Below are positions 1 to 7,113 of a stretch of 57,063 nucleotides of DNA, piece after piece. Source of the DNA: Aminivibrio sp. (GTDB lineage Bacteria; Synergistota; Synergistia; Synergistales; Aminobacteriaceae). The translations under genes were made by a program, and so were the position numbers. The stretch covers positions 1 to 57,063 of the forward strand of contig NZ_JAESIH010000068.1 of the NCBI RefSeq assembly GCF_016756745.1, read 5' to 3'. Below the pieces are notes generated by a model. The model made no database searches. It was not told where the DNA came from and worked only from the letters and a program-made list of their open reading frames with translations. Position 1 is the first letter of the stretch. The number at the start of each line of letters is the position of its first letter.

Positions 1-868
1 TCGGAGATCGCCCGCACGAACGGAAAGATCCTTGAAGAGCACCTCGGAGAGATGGTCCGCTCCACAGTAGAAGAGGTCTTGAACGGACTGCTCGATGCTG
101 AAGCGGATCACATCTGCGGCGCGGAGCACTACGAACGGAGCCCTGACAGGGTGGACAGCCGTTCCGGCCACTATCAACGAAAGCTGAAGACGAAAGCCGG
201 AGAGGTGAAACTCAGGGTCCCCAAGCTTCGCAAGCTTTCGTTCGAATCGGCGATCATCGAACGCTACCGCCGCCGCGAGAGTTCCGTCGAGGAGTCTTTC
301 GTCGAGATGTACCCGGCGGGCATCTCGGTGCGCCGCGTCGAAAGCATCACTGAGGCGTTGTGGGCTGAGCGCGTCAGTCCGGGGACGATCAGCAACTTGA
401 ACAAGAAGATCTACGGCCGGATTGAGGAGTCGTTCACTTCGAACGGAACGTGTTAAAAAAGGACGTTCCGAAGAACAAGGCGGAAGAAGTCGGTCGGATG
501 CTTCGGGCGATTTACTCGCAGGAGTCCCGTGAAAGCGCTCTTGAGAAGGCGGCAAGCGTCGTGACCCGCCTCAAGGATATGAAGCTGCCGAAAGCCGTAA
601 AAATGCTTGAACAGGGAATCGGAGAGACATTGAGCTACTACGACTTTCCTGCGGCCCACTGGAGAAAGATGCGGACTAACAACGCCTCGAGCGGTTGAAC
701 AGGGAGATCCGGAGGAGAACCAACGTGGTCGGAAGCTTTCCGGACAGCGAAGCGGCATTGATGCTTGCGGCGGCCCGACTTCGGTACGATCTCTCCCATC
801 AATGGGGGACGAAGCGGTACATGAACATGGAGCCGTTGCTGGAAAGAGAGATTGAATCCGCTATATAG
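1..868 (+). pseudogene. IS256-family transposase, internally deleted and frameshifted
   Basis: The reading frame enters from outside the window and codes for a typical IS256 N-terminal region up to about position 440 (key string NKKIYGRIEESF). It then jumps directly to the C-terminal region in another frame from about 441. The roughly 100 residues between, which in the family carry two of the three catalytic acidic residues (YLDG and IVSD motifs), are missing. A second one-base shift near 680 breaks the conserved TNNxLERLNREIRRRT motif. The third frame then continues to a stop at 866-868 (QWGTKRYMNME region). Three frames with a core deletion rule out activity. Family assignment comes from the recognisable N- and C-terminal motifs. 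Confidence 0.85.
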
Positions 869-960
869 GACAAAACACATACTATGGGTAAGCTACAGCA
901 GAACCGATTTTCAAGGTGCTATTGTCTGAATTCAACTTTTGCGAAAAACTCTTGACACTA
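1..960 (+). mobile_element. Remnant of an IS256-family insertion sequence, left end outside the window
   Basis: This segment holds a broken IS256-type (mutator) transposase and, about 60 bp past its stop, a sequence around 929-958 (GAATTCAACTTTTGCG followed by TTGACACTATC) that resembles the terminal inverted repeat of this family. The left end and the start of the transposase lie before position 1, so the opposite repeat and target duplication cannot be checked. The element is dead: the transposase has lost its core and is frameshifted. It ends just downstream of the tmRNA terminator. Confidence 0.7.
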
Positions 961-1000
961 TCGAGAATCGGGTTGCTGGAGAGATGTTTCGGTACAAGGG

Positions 1001-1051
1001 GAAAAAGAAAACCCGTCACCCCAGAGAATATAACCCTGGAGAGACGGGTTT
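1001..1051 (-). terminator. Intrinsic terminator of the tmRNA gene
   Basis: Read on the minus strand just after the tmRNA CCA end, AAACCCGTC pairs with GACGGGTTT around an inner hairpin (CCAGGG/CTCTGG) and is followed by TCTTTTT. This is a classical rho-independent terminator. Confidence 0.8.
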
Positions 1052-1063
1052 GTCTTTTCTAAA

Positions 1064-1415
1064 TGGTGGAGCCGGGGGGAATCGAACCCCCGTCCGACAA
1101 GGGCCGGCCGTGGAAGCGCTACGGGCGTAGTTCCCGATTTAATGTCGGCTCAAAACTCCCGGGAACAGGATTTTCTCGCCCAAGCCCCCTTATCTTTTTT
1201 CCGGGACCGGAGACACTCCCCGAAAAGCATCCGCCATTTTGTGTCGCCTTACGCAGAAACGGCGGCTGCTGCCGCGTAAGACGTGGCTGCATTAAGCAGC
1301 CAGTGCGTAGTTATTGTTGTTGACGTTTGTTTTTGTGTCCGCGTTTAACGAGGTTCGGACAACCTCGGCCCGCTCTTCCAGACCCTCCGTCTTGCCGTCG
1401 AGACCAATCGGCCCC
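1064..1415 (-). ncRNA. ssrA: Transfer-messenger RNA (tmRNA, ssrA)
   Basis: The 5' end GGGGCCG (1415 downwards) pairs with CGGCTCC just before the discriminator A and encoded CCA at 1064-1066. The T arm GGGGGTTCGATTCCCCC is intact. About 90 nt into the RNA an open reading frame ends ...AAC AAC AAT AAC TAC GCA CTG GCT GCT TAA (stop at 1294-1292), giving a tag ending NNNNYALAA, the canonical proteolysis tag. Length is 352 nt, normal for one-piece tmRNA. It rescues stalled ribosomes together with SmpB, whose gene lies 13 bp upstream on the same strand. The exact resume codon cannot be fixed by eye. Confidence 0.95.
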
Positions 1416-1427
1416 ATTGATGGCAGC

Positions 1428-1892
1428 TTAATCATCTCTGTTTCTGTGCCGGACCGCCCGTTCCATGTCGCGCTTGGCGTCCCGTTCCGCTATGGAGTCA
1501 CGCTTGTCGTGGAGCAGTTTCCCTTTGACGAGCGCCAGTTCCACCTTGGCCCGCTTCCCTTCCTTGAGGTACATGGAGAGGGGAACGAGGGTGAGACCTT
1601 TTTCCCGGACCTTCGAGAAGAGACGCAGGATTTCGTGCTTCTTCATAAGGAGTTTCCGGTCCCGGAGAGGTTCGTGGTTGTAGTAGCCGCCCTTTTCGTA
1701 GGGGGAGATGTGGACCCCCACGAGCCAGAGCTCGCCGTTCCGGATCAGCGCATACCCTTCCTTGAGGTTGACCTTGCCGTCCCGGACGGATTTAATCTCC
1801 GTGCCCGTGAGGACGATGCCGCATTCAAAGGTCTCAAGGATGAAGTAGTCATGCCGGGCTTTTCTATTTTGCGCTACTGTCCGGTCCGCCAT
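1428..1892 (-). CDS. smpB: SsrA-binding protein SmpB
   Basis: This 154-residue protein has the full SmpB fold: an N-terminal NRKARHDYFILETFECGIVLTGTE-type beta-barrel start, the KSVRDGKVNLKEGYA segment, HISPYE, and a basic C-terminal tail (RDAKRDMERAVRHRNRDD) of the kind that enters the decoding site. It binds tmRNA and delivers it to stalled ribosomes. Length matches the family (about 150-160 aa). The ATG at 1892 has a GGAG Shine-Dalgarno about 8 bases upstream. It lies immediately upstream of ssrA on the same strand, a common arrangement that suggests co-transcription of protein and RNA partner. Confidence 0.96.
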   Translation of the reverse strand: MADRTVAQNRKARHDYFILETFECGIVLTGTEIKSVRDGKVNLKEGYALIRNGELWLVGVHISPYEKGGYYNHEPLRDRKLLMKKHEILRLFSKVREKGLTLVPLSMYLKEGKRAKVELALVKGKLLHDKRDSIAERDAKRDMERAVRHRNRDD

Positions 1893-1955
1893 CTTTATTC
1901 TCCGATGAAGATTTTAGCAAATTAGTCAGGATTAGTCAACAAGACATCTCCTGAG

Positions 1956-1986
1956 AAAAAGAGGCCCCGGCGTGTGCCGGAACCTC
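1956..1986 (-). terminator. Terminator after tRNA-Pro
   Basis: Minus-strand reading shows GAGGTTCCGGC, loop ACAC, GCCGGGGCCTC (two G-U pairs), then TTTTT, placed directly after the tRNA 3' end. Confidence 0.75.
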
Positions 1987-2001
1987 TCCTCAATTCCCAA
2001 A

Positions 2002-2079
<78 letters not shown>

Positions 2080-2138
2080 AAACACCGCACTTCCGAAGAT
2101 GGTATTCCGACAACGGCGAAGATTGTAACACCCCCGGC

Positions 2139-2762
2139 CTACCTCGTCAAACGATCGTCCCTTTTTCTTTCGTCTTCTCCGGGCGCCGCTCCGCCCTTCC
2201 GGTTGTTCCATATTATCCTGTTGCCGGGCGTGCCGTCGGCGGCAAGGGGTATTTCCGTCCAGCCCCAGGGAGTGACCAGGAGGAACCGGAAGGCTATGCC
2301 CTGGGAGCCGAGGGCCCGGATGTGGGAGATGTACCGGTAGACGTCGCCGATGATGAAGGTGTCGCTGATCATCCAGACCCTGCGGCAGAGCTTCCTGTTG
2401 AAGAGGGATGCGTAGTCGATGGCCATGCGGAGGCTGTCCTCGAAATCAGTGGGCCCCACGTTGAGGACGACGGCATCCTCATGGCCTGATGGTTTCTTGA
2501 GGTTGGGAAGGAGATCAGCGTAGTCGTCCACCCACTCGAGCTGGGTGAAGAGTTTCTCCCCGTCCGCCTCGAGCACGCTGTCAAAGAGCGCAGAGAGGGG
2601 ATCGCCGTCGTGTTCGGCAGCTTCGGAGGTGAGCGATTCCTCCATCCACTGTTGCAGCTGGGTCACTATTTTCTGGATGTACCGTGGGTGTTCCGTTCCC
2701 GCCATGGCTGAAAGAATCTCCCCTACCGTCCATTTTTCTTCATTTTCTCGTTCGAATGTCAT
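2139..2762 (-). CDS. Hypothetical protein, 207 aa
   Basis: I do not recognise a family. The frame stays open upstream of 2762, but the start is placed at ATG 2762 (MTFERENEEKW) because a GGAGG Shine-Dalgarno lies 6 bases before it and the upstream extension is low-complexity antisense-like sequence. The protein is soluble and acidic, with a helical N-terminal half (residues 1-90) and a central segment NVGPTDFEDSLRMAIDYASLF followed by a hydrophobic strand/helix region around FRFLLVTPWGW. The C-terminus is short, basic and probably disordered (RKGGAAPGEDERKRDDRLTR). There is no signal peptide or membrane segment. It lies downstream of tupC on the same strand with an 86-bp gap that contains nothing else recognisable. 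Confidence 0.7.
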   Translation of the reverse strand: MTFERENEEKWTVGEILSAMAGTEHPRYIQKIVTQLQQWMEESLTSEAAEHDGDPLSALFDSVLEADGEKLFTQLEWVDDYADLLPNLKKPSGHEDAVVLNVGPTDFEDSLRMAIDYASLFNRKLCRRVWMISDTFIIGDVYRYISHIRALGSQGIAFRFLLVTPWGWTEIPLAADGTPGNRIIWNNRKGGAAPGEDERKRDDRLTR

Positions 2763-2848
2763 GAAATCCTCCGGAACTTCTATTATGGGGGAAGCATAAC
2801 ATATACCGGTTCCCGCCACAACAAAAAAGGGGGGAAAAAAGGCTGTTT

Positions 2849-3532
2849 TCAGGCGGAAATTCTCTCGATTTTTCCCCGCCTCATGAGGACGCGTCTGCCG
2901 CAGACGCCGTCGAGCCACTGGATGTCGTGGGAGGCAATGAGGGAGATGGTGCCCCATTTCTCCCATGCTTCCCTGATCACCCGGGCCATGAGAAGGGCGT
3001 TTTCTTCGTCCACGTGGGCGGTGGGCTCGTCGAGGAGGAGCACTTTCGTCCGCAGGACGAGGCGGGATGCGAGGGCCACTCTCCGCGATTCTCCTCCCGA
3101 GAGCCTGAACCATTCTCTTTTGCCGAAGTCCGGGGACAGGCCGACCATTTCGAGGGCTTCGGCAACCCGGTCGGCGAGGCGATCCGTGTCTCCCCGGGCC
3201 CGAAGTCCGTAGGCCACGTTCTCGAAGACGGACCGCCGGAGGAGGTAAGGTTCCTGGAGGAGGAGGGTTACTTCCCGGCGGAGTTCCCTTTCCCGTTCTT
3301 CCGTTGAGTTTCCCAGGAAGCGGATGGTGCCGGCCGCCGGTTTCAGGAGGAAGGCGAGGGCCTTCAGGAGGGTGCTCTTGCCGCTGCCGTTGTGCCCGGC
3401 GAAGGCGGTGGGGCCGTCGGACGGGATGTCCAGCCGGTCGATGCGCAGCACGGGGTCTTCACCGTAGGAACACACGAGGTCTTGGATCTCGTAGAGAGGC
3501 AGCGTTCGGGATGTTTGGGCTTGCCTGGTCAT
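2849..3532 (-). CDS. tupC: Tungstate-type ABC transporter ATP-binding protein (TupC-like)
   Basis: This 227-residue ABC ATPase has Walker A GHNGSGKST (about residue 38), a Q-loop at LLLQEPYLL, the signature LSGGESRRVALA, Walker B VLLLDEPTAHVDE and a switch His in LIASHD. It would energise oxyanion uptake with the permease encoded immediately upstream. The ATG at 3532 overlaps the TupB stop in an ATGA arrangement, indicating translational coupling, with a GGAGG upstream. Specificity for tungstate over molybdate is inferred from the resemblance of the permease to TupB, not from this ATPase, which is generic. Confidence 0.8.
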   Translation of the reverse strand: MTRQAQTSRTLPLYEIQDLVCSYGEDPVLRIDRLDIPSDGPTAFAGHNGSGKSTLLKALAFLLKPAAGTIRFLGNSTEERERELRREVTLLLQEPYLLRRSVFENVAYGLRARGDTDRLADRVAEALEMVGLSPDFGKREWFRLSGGESRRVALASRLVLRTKVLLLDEPTAHVDEENALLMARVIREAWEKWGTISLIASHDIQWLDGVCGRRVLMRRGKIERISA

Positions 3533-4224
3533 GATGCCGTCCTCCTGCGGAGGGCCGCAAGAGACCAGTTGAGGACGAAGGAGAGGACAAGAAGCAGGAC
3601 GCCGAGAGCGATGCCGGTGGAGAATTCTCCCTTGCCTGTTTCCAGTGTGATGGCGGTGGTGATGGTGCGGGTGTGCCACTTTATGTTGCCGCCGAGCATC
3701 ATGGAGACGCCCACTTCGGCGGTGACCCTTCCGTAGGCGGTGACGGCGGCGAGGAGGATCTGGTGTCTGCTCTCCCAGAGGGTGGAGAGGGCGAGGCGCT
3801 TTCCTCGGGCCCCCAGAGTGAGGAGGGTAAGGCGAAGTCGGTCATCAACGCTTTCCACGGCGGATGCCGTAAGGGCGACCACGATCGGAAGGGCAAGGAT
3901 GGTTTGGCCGATGGCCATGCCGGGGATGGTGAAGAGAAGCCCGTAGCCGCCGAGGGGCCCCCGGTTGGAAATGAAGGCATAGACGAAGAGTCCCACCACT
4001 ACGGTGGGGAGGGAAAGGAGGGTGTCCACGGTGATCCGGAGGATTTTGCGCCCCGGGAAGGAGAAGTAGCCGAGGATGAAGCCCGAAGGAACCCCTATGG
4101 CCAAGGTAACGGCAATGGACAAACAGGAAAGCTTGAGGGTTGTGCTCACTGCCGTCCATACTTCCTCGTTCATGGTGAAGATGAGGCCGAGCCCCTGGAT
4201 GAAGCCTTCCGAAAGGTAGTTCAC
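3529..4224 (-). CDS. tupB: Tungstate-type ABC transporter permease (TupB-like)
   Basis: This 231-residue protein is an integral membrane permease of the TupB/ModB-like group with about five hydrophobic segments. These run from LSCLSIAVTLAIGVPSGFIL, through LLSLPTVVVGLFVYAFI and the GQTILALPIVVALTASAV segment, to a C-terminal FSTGIALGVLLLVLSFVL. The EAA-type cytoplasmic loop is seen at LRLTLLTLGARGKRLALSTLW. Start is GTG 4224 (VNYLSEGF), with AAAGGAGG upstream; the frame extends further 5' only through the leader RNA. No substrate-binding protein (tupA) is encoded next to it. A terminator and structured leader lie directly in front, so expression is probably attenuated. Confidence 0.8.
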   Translation of the reverse strand: MNYLSEGFIQGLGLIFTMNEEVWTAVSTTLKLSCLSIAVTLAIGVPSGFILGYFSFPGRKILRITVDTLLSLPTVVVGLFVYAFISNRGPLGGYGLLFTIPGMAIGQTILALPIVVALTASAVESVDDRLRLTLLTLGARGKRLALSTLWESRHQILLAAVTAYGRVTAEVGVSMMLGGNIKWHTRTITTAITLETGKGEFSTGIALGVLLLVLSFVLNWSLAALRRRTAS

Positions 4225-4243
4225 GGAATTCCTCCTTTTCAAT

Positions 4244-4277
4244 AAAAAAATGCCTCTCCCCATACCGCAGGAAAGGC
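4244..4277 (-). terminator. Leader terminator in front of tupB
   Basis: On the minus strand TGCCTTTCC pairs with GGGGAGAGGCA (one mismatch, eight-base loop region) and is followed by seven T residues. It ends about 20 bases before the tupB start and lies between the tupBC promoter and its first gene, so it can only act as a regulated attenuator. Confidence 0.75.
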
Positions 4278-4395
4278 ACGCTTTGCGTCCTTCCCTCCTT
4301 GCCGTGCGGGAGGCGCTTCCGTTTCCGGGAGCACCCTGTCGGCCATGAATCCGTAGGCTGCCGCCTGTAGGTTTCATGGCTCGGAGGGACCGTCC
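4278..4395 (-). promoter_or_regulatory. Structured leader RNA, candidate Moco/Tuco riboswitch
   Basis: Between the predicted start of transcription and the tupB terminator the minus strand encodes a dense set of helices. One pairs GAGCCATGAA with TTCATGGC around ACAGGC/GCCTAC. Another pairs CCTCCC with GGAGGG. A third is ACGC-AAA-GCGT next to the terminator. The order of conserved-looking purine-rich strings (CTCCGAGCC, GAAGCGCCTCCC, GGAGGGAAGGACGC) and the position ahead of a tungstate transporter fit the molybdenum/tungsten cofactor RNA class. Established knowledge: that class is found ahead of Mo/W transport and cofactor genes. The class assignment is from memory of the motif, not a covariance search. 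A structured attenuator of another class is the alternative. Confidence 0.55.
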
Positions 4396-4402
4396 GCGGG
4401 AT

Positions 4403-4431
4403 ATTGTACCCTGCCCCTTTCCTGAAGGCAA
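4403..4431 (-). promoter_or_regulatory. Sigma70-type promoter of tupBC
   Basis: Read on the minus strand, TTGCCT (4431-4426) and TACAAT (4408-4403) are separated by exactly 17 bases. Transcription would begin near 4396, just ahead of the structured leader. Confidence 0.6.
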
Positions 4432-4444
4432 CCGGAAGGAGCGG

Positions 4445-4610
4445 CCTAAATCCGCAGGCAGCGGGGAGTGTCACCAGTGCTCGCTTGGGCCGCCGGTGCA
4501 GATTGTCGTCCTTGACAACTGCACCTGAAACCGACATCCGTGTCGGTTTCTCTCCCCCGGGCGCTGTGCCCGGCGACACTCCTTCTGCCTGAAAAATTTG
4601 CGGATTTAGG
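4445..4610 (+). repeat. Dispersed palindromic intergenic repeat, copy A (full length)
   Basis: A 166-bp element bounded by CCTAAATCCGCAGG and TTTGCGGATTTAGG. It contains three strong hairpins: GTGCAG..TTGTC/GACAACTGCAC, GAAACCGACA/TGTCGGTTTC (10-bp perfect stem) and CCGGGC/GCCCGG. The sub-terminal strings GGGAGTGTCACC and GGCGACACTCC are also inverted. The same element occurs inverted at 40534-40698 and in partial form at 27925, 36890, 46225 and 46411. The right end lies just before a TACAAT (4623-4628) that may be the -10 box of the downstream isochorismatase-family gene. No coding potential is seen. Confidence 0.85.
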
Positions 4611-4657
4611 GCGGTCATAGGGTACAATAACCGGAGAATACGTGCGGAGGTGGATAC

Positions 4658-5215
4658 ATGATTCCTTTCAGACTGAGGCGGGAGACCGCCTGCATGGTGA
4701 TGGTGGACGTTCAGGAGCGGCTTCTTCCCGCCATTTCCGGAGCGGAGGAGATCCGCCGGAATACGGTGAAGCTGGCGACGGCAGCGAGAGTGCTTTCCGT
4801 TCCCTTCGTGTACACGGAACAGTACCCCAGGGGGCTCGGCCCCACCGATGGGGAGATCCTGGCGGCCTTGCCTGAGGGCGCCCCCCGCATGGAAAAGACG
4901 ACGTTTTCCTGCTGCGACGAGGCCGCTTTTGAAGAGCTTCTTCAGGGAACGGGCCGCTCTGTGCCGGTGATATTCGGCATCGAGACCCACATCTGCATCC
5001 TTGCTACCGTTCTCGACCTCCTTGAGAAGGGCCGGAAGGTGGTGCTCGCCTCGGATGCCTGCGGGAGCAGGGACCCTCTGAAGGCCGAGCGGGCCCTCTC
5101 GGCCATGGTGTCGTCCGGTGCCCTGGCGGTACCCGTGGAGTCGGTGATCTACCACCTGATGGGCAGATCGGGAACGCCTGAGTTCAAGGAGCTTCTCCCC
5201 CTCTTCAAGGGATGA
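4658..5215 (+). CDS. Isochorismatase-family cysteine hydrolase
   Basis: This 185-residue protein has the isochorismatase/nicotinamidase fold with the catalytic triad visible: Asp17 (VDVQERLLPAI), Lys in MEKTTFS, and Cys in FGIETHICI. It ends with the usual segment ALSAMVSSGALAVPVESVIYHLM. Length is typical of YcaC-like hydrolases of unknown substrate. Nicotinamidase motifs for metal binding are not obvious, so the substrate is left open. The ATG at 4658 follows GGAGGTGG by seven bases. It is followed after 45 bp by a malic enzyme gene on the same strand and probably shares its transcript. Confidence 0.85.
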   Translation: MIPFRLRRETACMVMVDVQERLLPAISGAEEIRRNTVKLATAARVLSVPFVYTEQYPRGLGPTDGEILAALPEGAPRMEKTTFSCCDEAAFEELLQGTGRSVPVIFGIETHICILATVLDLLEKGRKVVLASDACGSRDPLKAERALSAMVSSGALAVPVESVIYHLMGRSGTPEFKELLPLFKG

Positions 5216-5260
5216 TGTCCTGAAAAAAACGGAAATTCTGGAAGGAGGCAGCGCGGAACA

Positions 5261-6505
5261 GTGAACATCGACAGGGAAAAGGCCCTACTGCTGCACCGGA
5301 AGGCCCGGGGGAAGATCCGGATCTACCCCACGGTGAACATACGGAACGAGGAAGACCTCGGCATGGTCTACGTCCAGGGGGGCGCATACGCCGCCGCCGG
5401 GATCATGGAAGATCCGGAAGCCGTCTTCGAATATTCGGGGAAGGGAAACCGGCTCGCTCTCATCAGCGACGGTTCGGCGGTCCTGGGCATGGGCAACATC
5501 GGGCCCAGGGCGGCGCTGCCGGTGATGGAGGGCAAGTGCCTGCTCTTCAAGAACTTCGGCGACGTGAACGCCATTCCTCTCTGCATCGACGCCCGGAATG
5601 CCGACGATATCGTCGCCATGGCGAAGATGGTCGCCCCCACCTTCGGGGCGATCAACATCGAGGACGTGTCGAGCCCCAACTCCTTTACCGTGGTGGAGCG
5701 CCTCCAGTCTGAGCTGGACATCCCCGTTTTCTGCGACGACCAGCACGGCACGGCGGTGGTGGTTCTGGCCGCGCTGATGAACGCCCTGAAGCTGGTGGAA
5801 AAGGAGCTCCGGGATACTTCCACGGTCATCATGGGGGCGGGGGCTGCGGGCATCTCCGTGGCGCGGCTGCTGCTCCACGCGGGTGCGGGGCAGGTCACGG
5901 TACTGAACAAGTGCGGCATCATCGGGCCGGGCAACAGCTGCATGAATTTCGTCCAGGAAGAACTGGCGAAACGGCTCGGGGAAACCCGGGGAGGGGCCTC
6001 CCTGGATGAAGCCGTGAAGGGAGCGGATGTTTTCATCGGTCTTTCGTCGAGAGGGAAAATCAGTACATCTCACGTGCGCTCCATGAAACCGGGAAGCATT
6101 ATCCTCGCCCTCTCCATGCCCGAGCCGGAGATCTCCGCGGAAGAGGCTTCCGCCGCCGGCGCCGCCGTTTTCGCCGAAGGGCTCACGGGAACGTCCAACG
6201 CCATGCCGAACCTCCACGCCTACCCGGGGATCGCACGGGGGCTTCTGGACGTCCGGGCCAAGGGGCTGAATGAAAACATCCTCATGGCGGCATCCCGGGC
6301 CGTTGCGGGAGCGGTGGACCGGAGGCGTCTTTCCCGGCGGTGCATCATCCCGGACCTGTTCTCCGATGAAGTGACCCCCAGGGTGGCCGAGGCCGTGGCC
6401 CAGACGGCCATCGCCGAGGGGCTCGCCTCCCTGCATGTTCCGCCGAAACAGGTGTACGAGGAAACCTGGCAGCGTCTCTTCGGCGGCATCATGGAAAGGG
6501 TGTAA
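5261..6505 (+). CDS. NAD(P)-dependent malic enzyme
   Basis: This 414-residue protein is a short prokaryotic-type malic enzyme that decarboxylates malate to pyruvate and CO2 in the cytoplasm. N-terminal motifs include YPTVNIRNEEDLGMVYVQGG and SDGSAVLGMGNIGP; the metal/substrate region carries INIEDVSSPNSF and CDDQHGTAVV. The Rossmann nucleotide site is MGAGAAGISVARLL around residue 190, with LTGTSNAMPNLHAYPG further on. The family usually has FHDDQHGTA; here Cys replaces His. The GTG start at 5261 has GGAGG 12 bases upstream. A strong terminator follows. It links C4 acids to pyruvate and supplies NAD(P)H; cofactor preference cannot be read with confidence. Confidence 0.9.
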   Translation: MNIDREKALLLHRKARGKIRIYPTVNIRNEEDLGMVYVQGGAYAAAGIMEDPEAVFEYSGKGNRLALISDGSAVLGMGNIGPRAALPVMEGKCLLFKNFGDVNAIPLCIDARNADDIVAMAKMVAPTFGAINIEDVSSPNSFTVVERLQSELDIPVFCDDQHGTAVVVLAALMNALKLVEKELRDTSTVIMGAGAAGISVARLLLHAGAGQVTVLNKCGIIGPGNSCMNFVQEELAKRLGETRGGASLDEAVKGADVFIGLSSRGKISTSHVRSMKPGSIILALSMPEPEISAEEASAAGAAVFAEGLTGTSNAMPNLHAYPGIARGLLDVRAKGLNENILMAASRAVAGAVDRRRLSRRCIIPDLFSDEVTPRVAEAVAQTAIAEGLASLHVPPKQVYEETWQRLFGGIMERV

Positions 6506-6511
6506 GAAATC

Positions 6512-6548
6512 ACAGGGGCTGCCCGGAGGAGAGCCCCTGTCGCTTTTT
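6512..6548 (+). terminator. Terminator after malic enzyme
   Basis: ACAGGGGCT and AGCCCCTGT form a 9-bp stem with an 11-base loop, followed by CGCTTTTT. Confidence 0.85.
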
Positions 6549-6555
6549 GCGAAGT

Positions 6556-7113
6556 CTACAGTGCCCGGAAGAGCAGCAATATCGTTCCGGCCAGGGTGAC
6601 GAAGACCGAGTGACGTTCGCTCTTCCAGAGAACGGAAAGGTCGAAGGGGCCGTCCAGGTCTTCCTGGTTCCACCGCTTGGGGAAGTAGCGCCCGGTCCGT
6701 TCCATGTACCGCTCGTACTCCCGGCCGAACTTCCGGCGCAGGAAGGATTCCTCCCAGGGGATGATGAGCACTCCGTAGATCACGAAGAAGGCGACGACAA
6801 AGAGAAGCAGGGCCTTCCAGCCGGCGAGGAGCCCCCAGCCGGCGCCGATGAGGCCGTTGCCTATGTAGAGGGGGTTCCGGGCGAGGGCGTAGGGGCCCCA
6901 GGTGACAAGCCGCTCCGCCCCTACCTGTTCGCCCCGGTAGCGGGTGATGCACCCGGCGGCCCAAAAGCGGACTCCCTGCCCGAGGAAAACAAGAAGAAGC
7001 CCGGCGGTTACGGCGCCGGCGGAAACCGGTTCGGACAGGAAGAAAACTCCAAGAAAGAGGACGGTCCAGAGGCCGCCCCTCAGTTTGAACGCGGCCGCCC
7101 GTATATCATTCAT
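6556..7113 (-). CDS. Isoprenylcysteine carboxyl methyltransferase-family membrane protein
   Basis: About 185 residues with four or five membrane segments and the ICMT/PEMT-type C-terminal signature: GPYALARNPLYIGNGLIGAG, then IIPWEESFLRRKFGREYERYMERTGRYFP. Such proteins methylate small or lipid substrates using S-adenosylmethionine; the bacterial substrates are mostly unknown. The frame is open to 7176, but the start is placed at ATG 7113 (MNDIRAAAF) because it overlaps the upstream gene's stop by a few bases; ATGs at 7122-7128 are alternatives and no start has a strong Shine-Dalgarno. It is probably translationally coupled to the flippase-like gene upstream. Confidence 0.8.
   Translation of the reverse strand: MNDIRAAAFKLRGGLWTVLFLGVFFLSEPVSAGAVTAGLLLVFLGQGVRFWAAGCITRYRGEQVGAERLVTWGPYALARNPLYIGNGLIGAGWGLLAGWKALLLFVVAFFVIYGVLIIPWEESFLRRKFGREYERYMERTGRYFPKRWNQEDLDGPFDLSVLWKSERHSVFVTLAGTILLLFRAL

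Noticed and set aside
2763-3113. N-terminal extension of the 207-residue hypothetical protein
   Set aside because: The extension lies in antisense/wrong-frame tupC sequence; ATG 2762 has a clear GGAGG.
3845-5155. 436-codon minus-strand frame through tupB, the leader and the isochorismatase gene
   Set aside because: It reads through a repeat, a terminator and two genes in wrong frames.
5285-6964. 559-codon minus-strand open frame opposite malic enzyme
   Set aside because: Covers malic enzyme and its terminator on the wrong strand; no coding signal.
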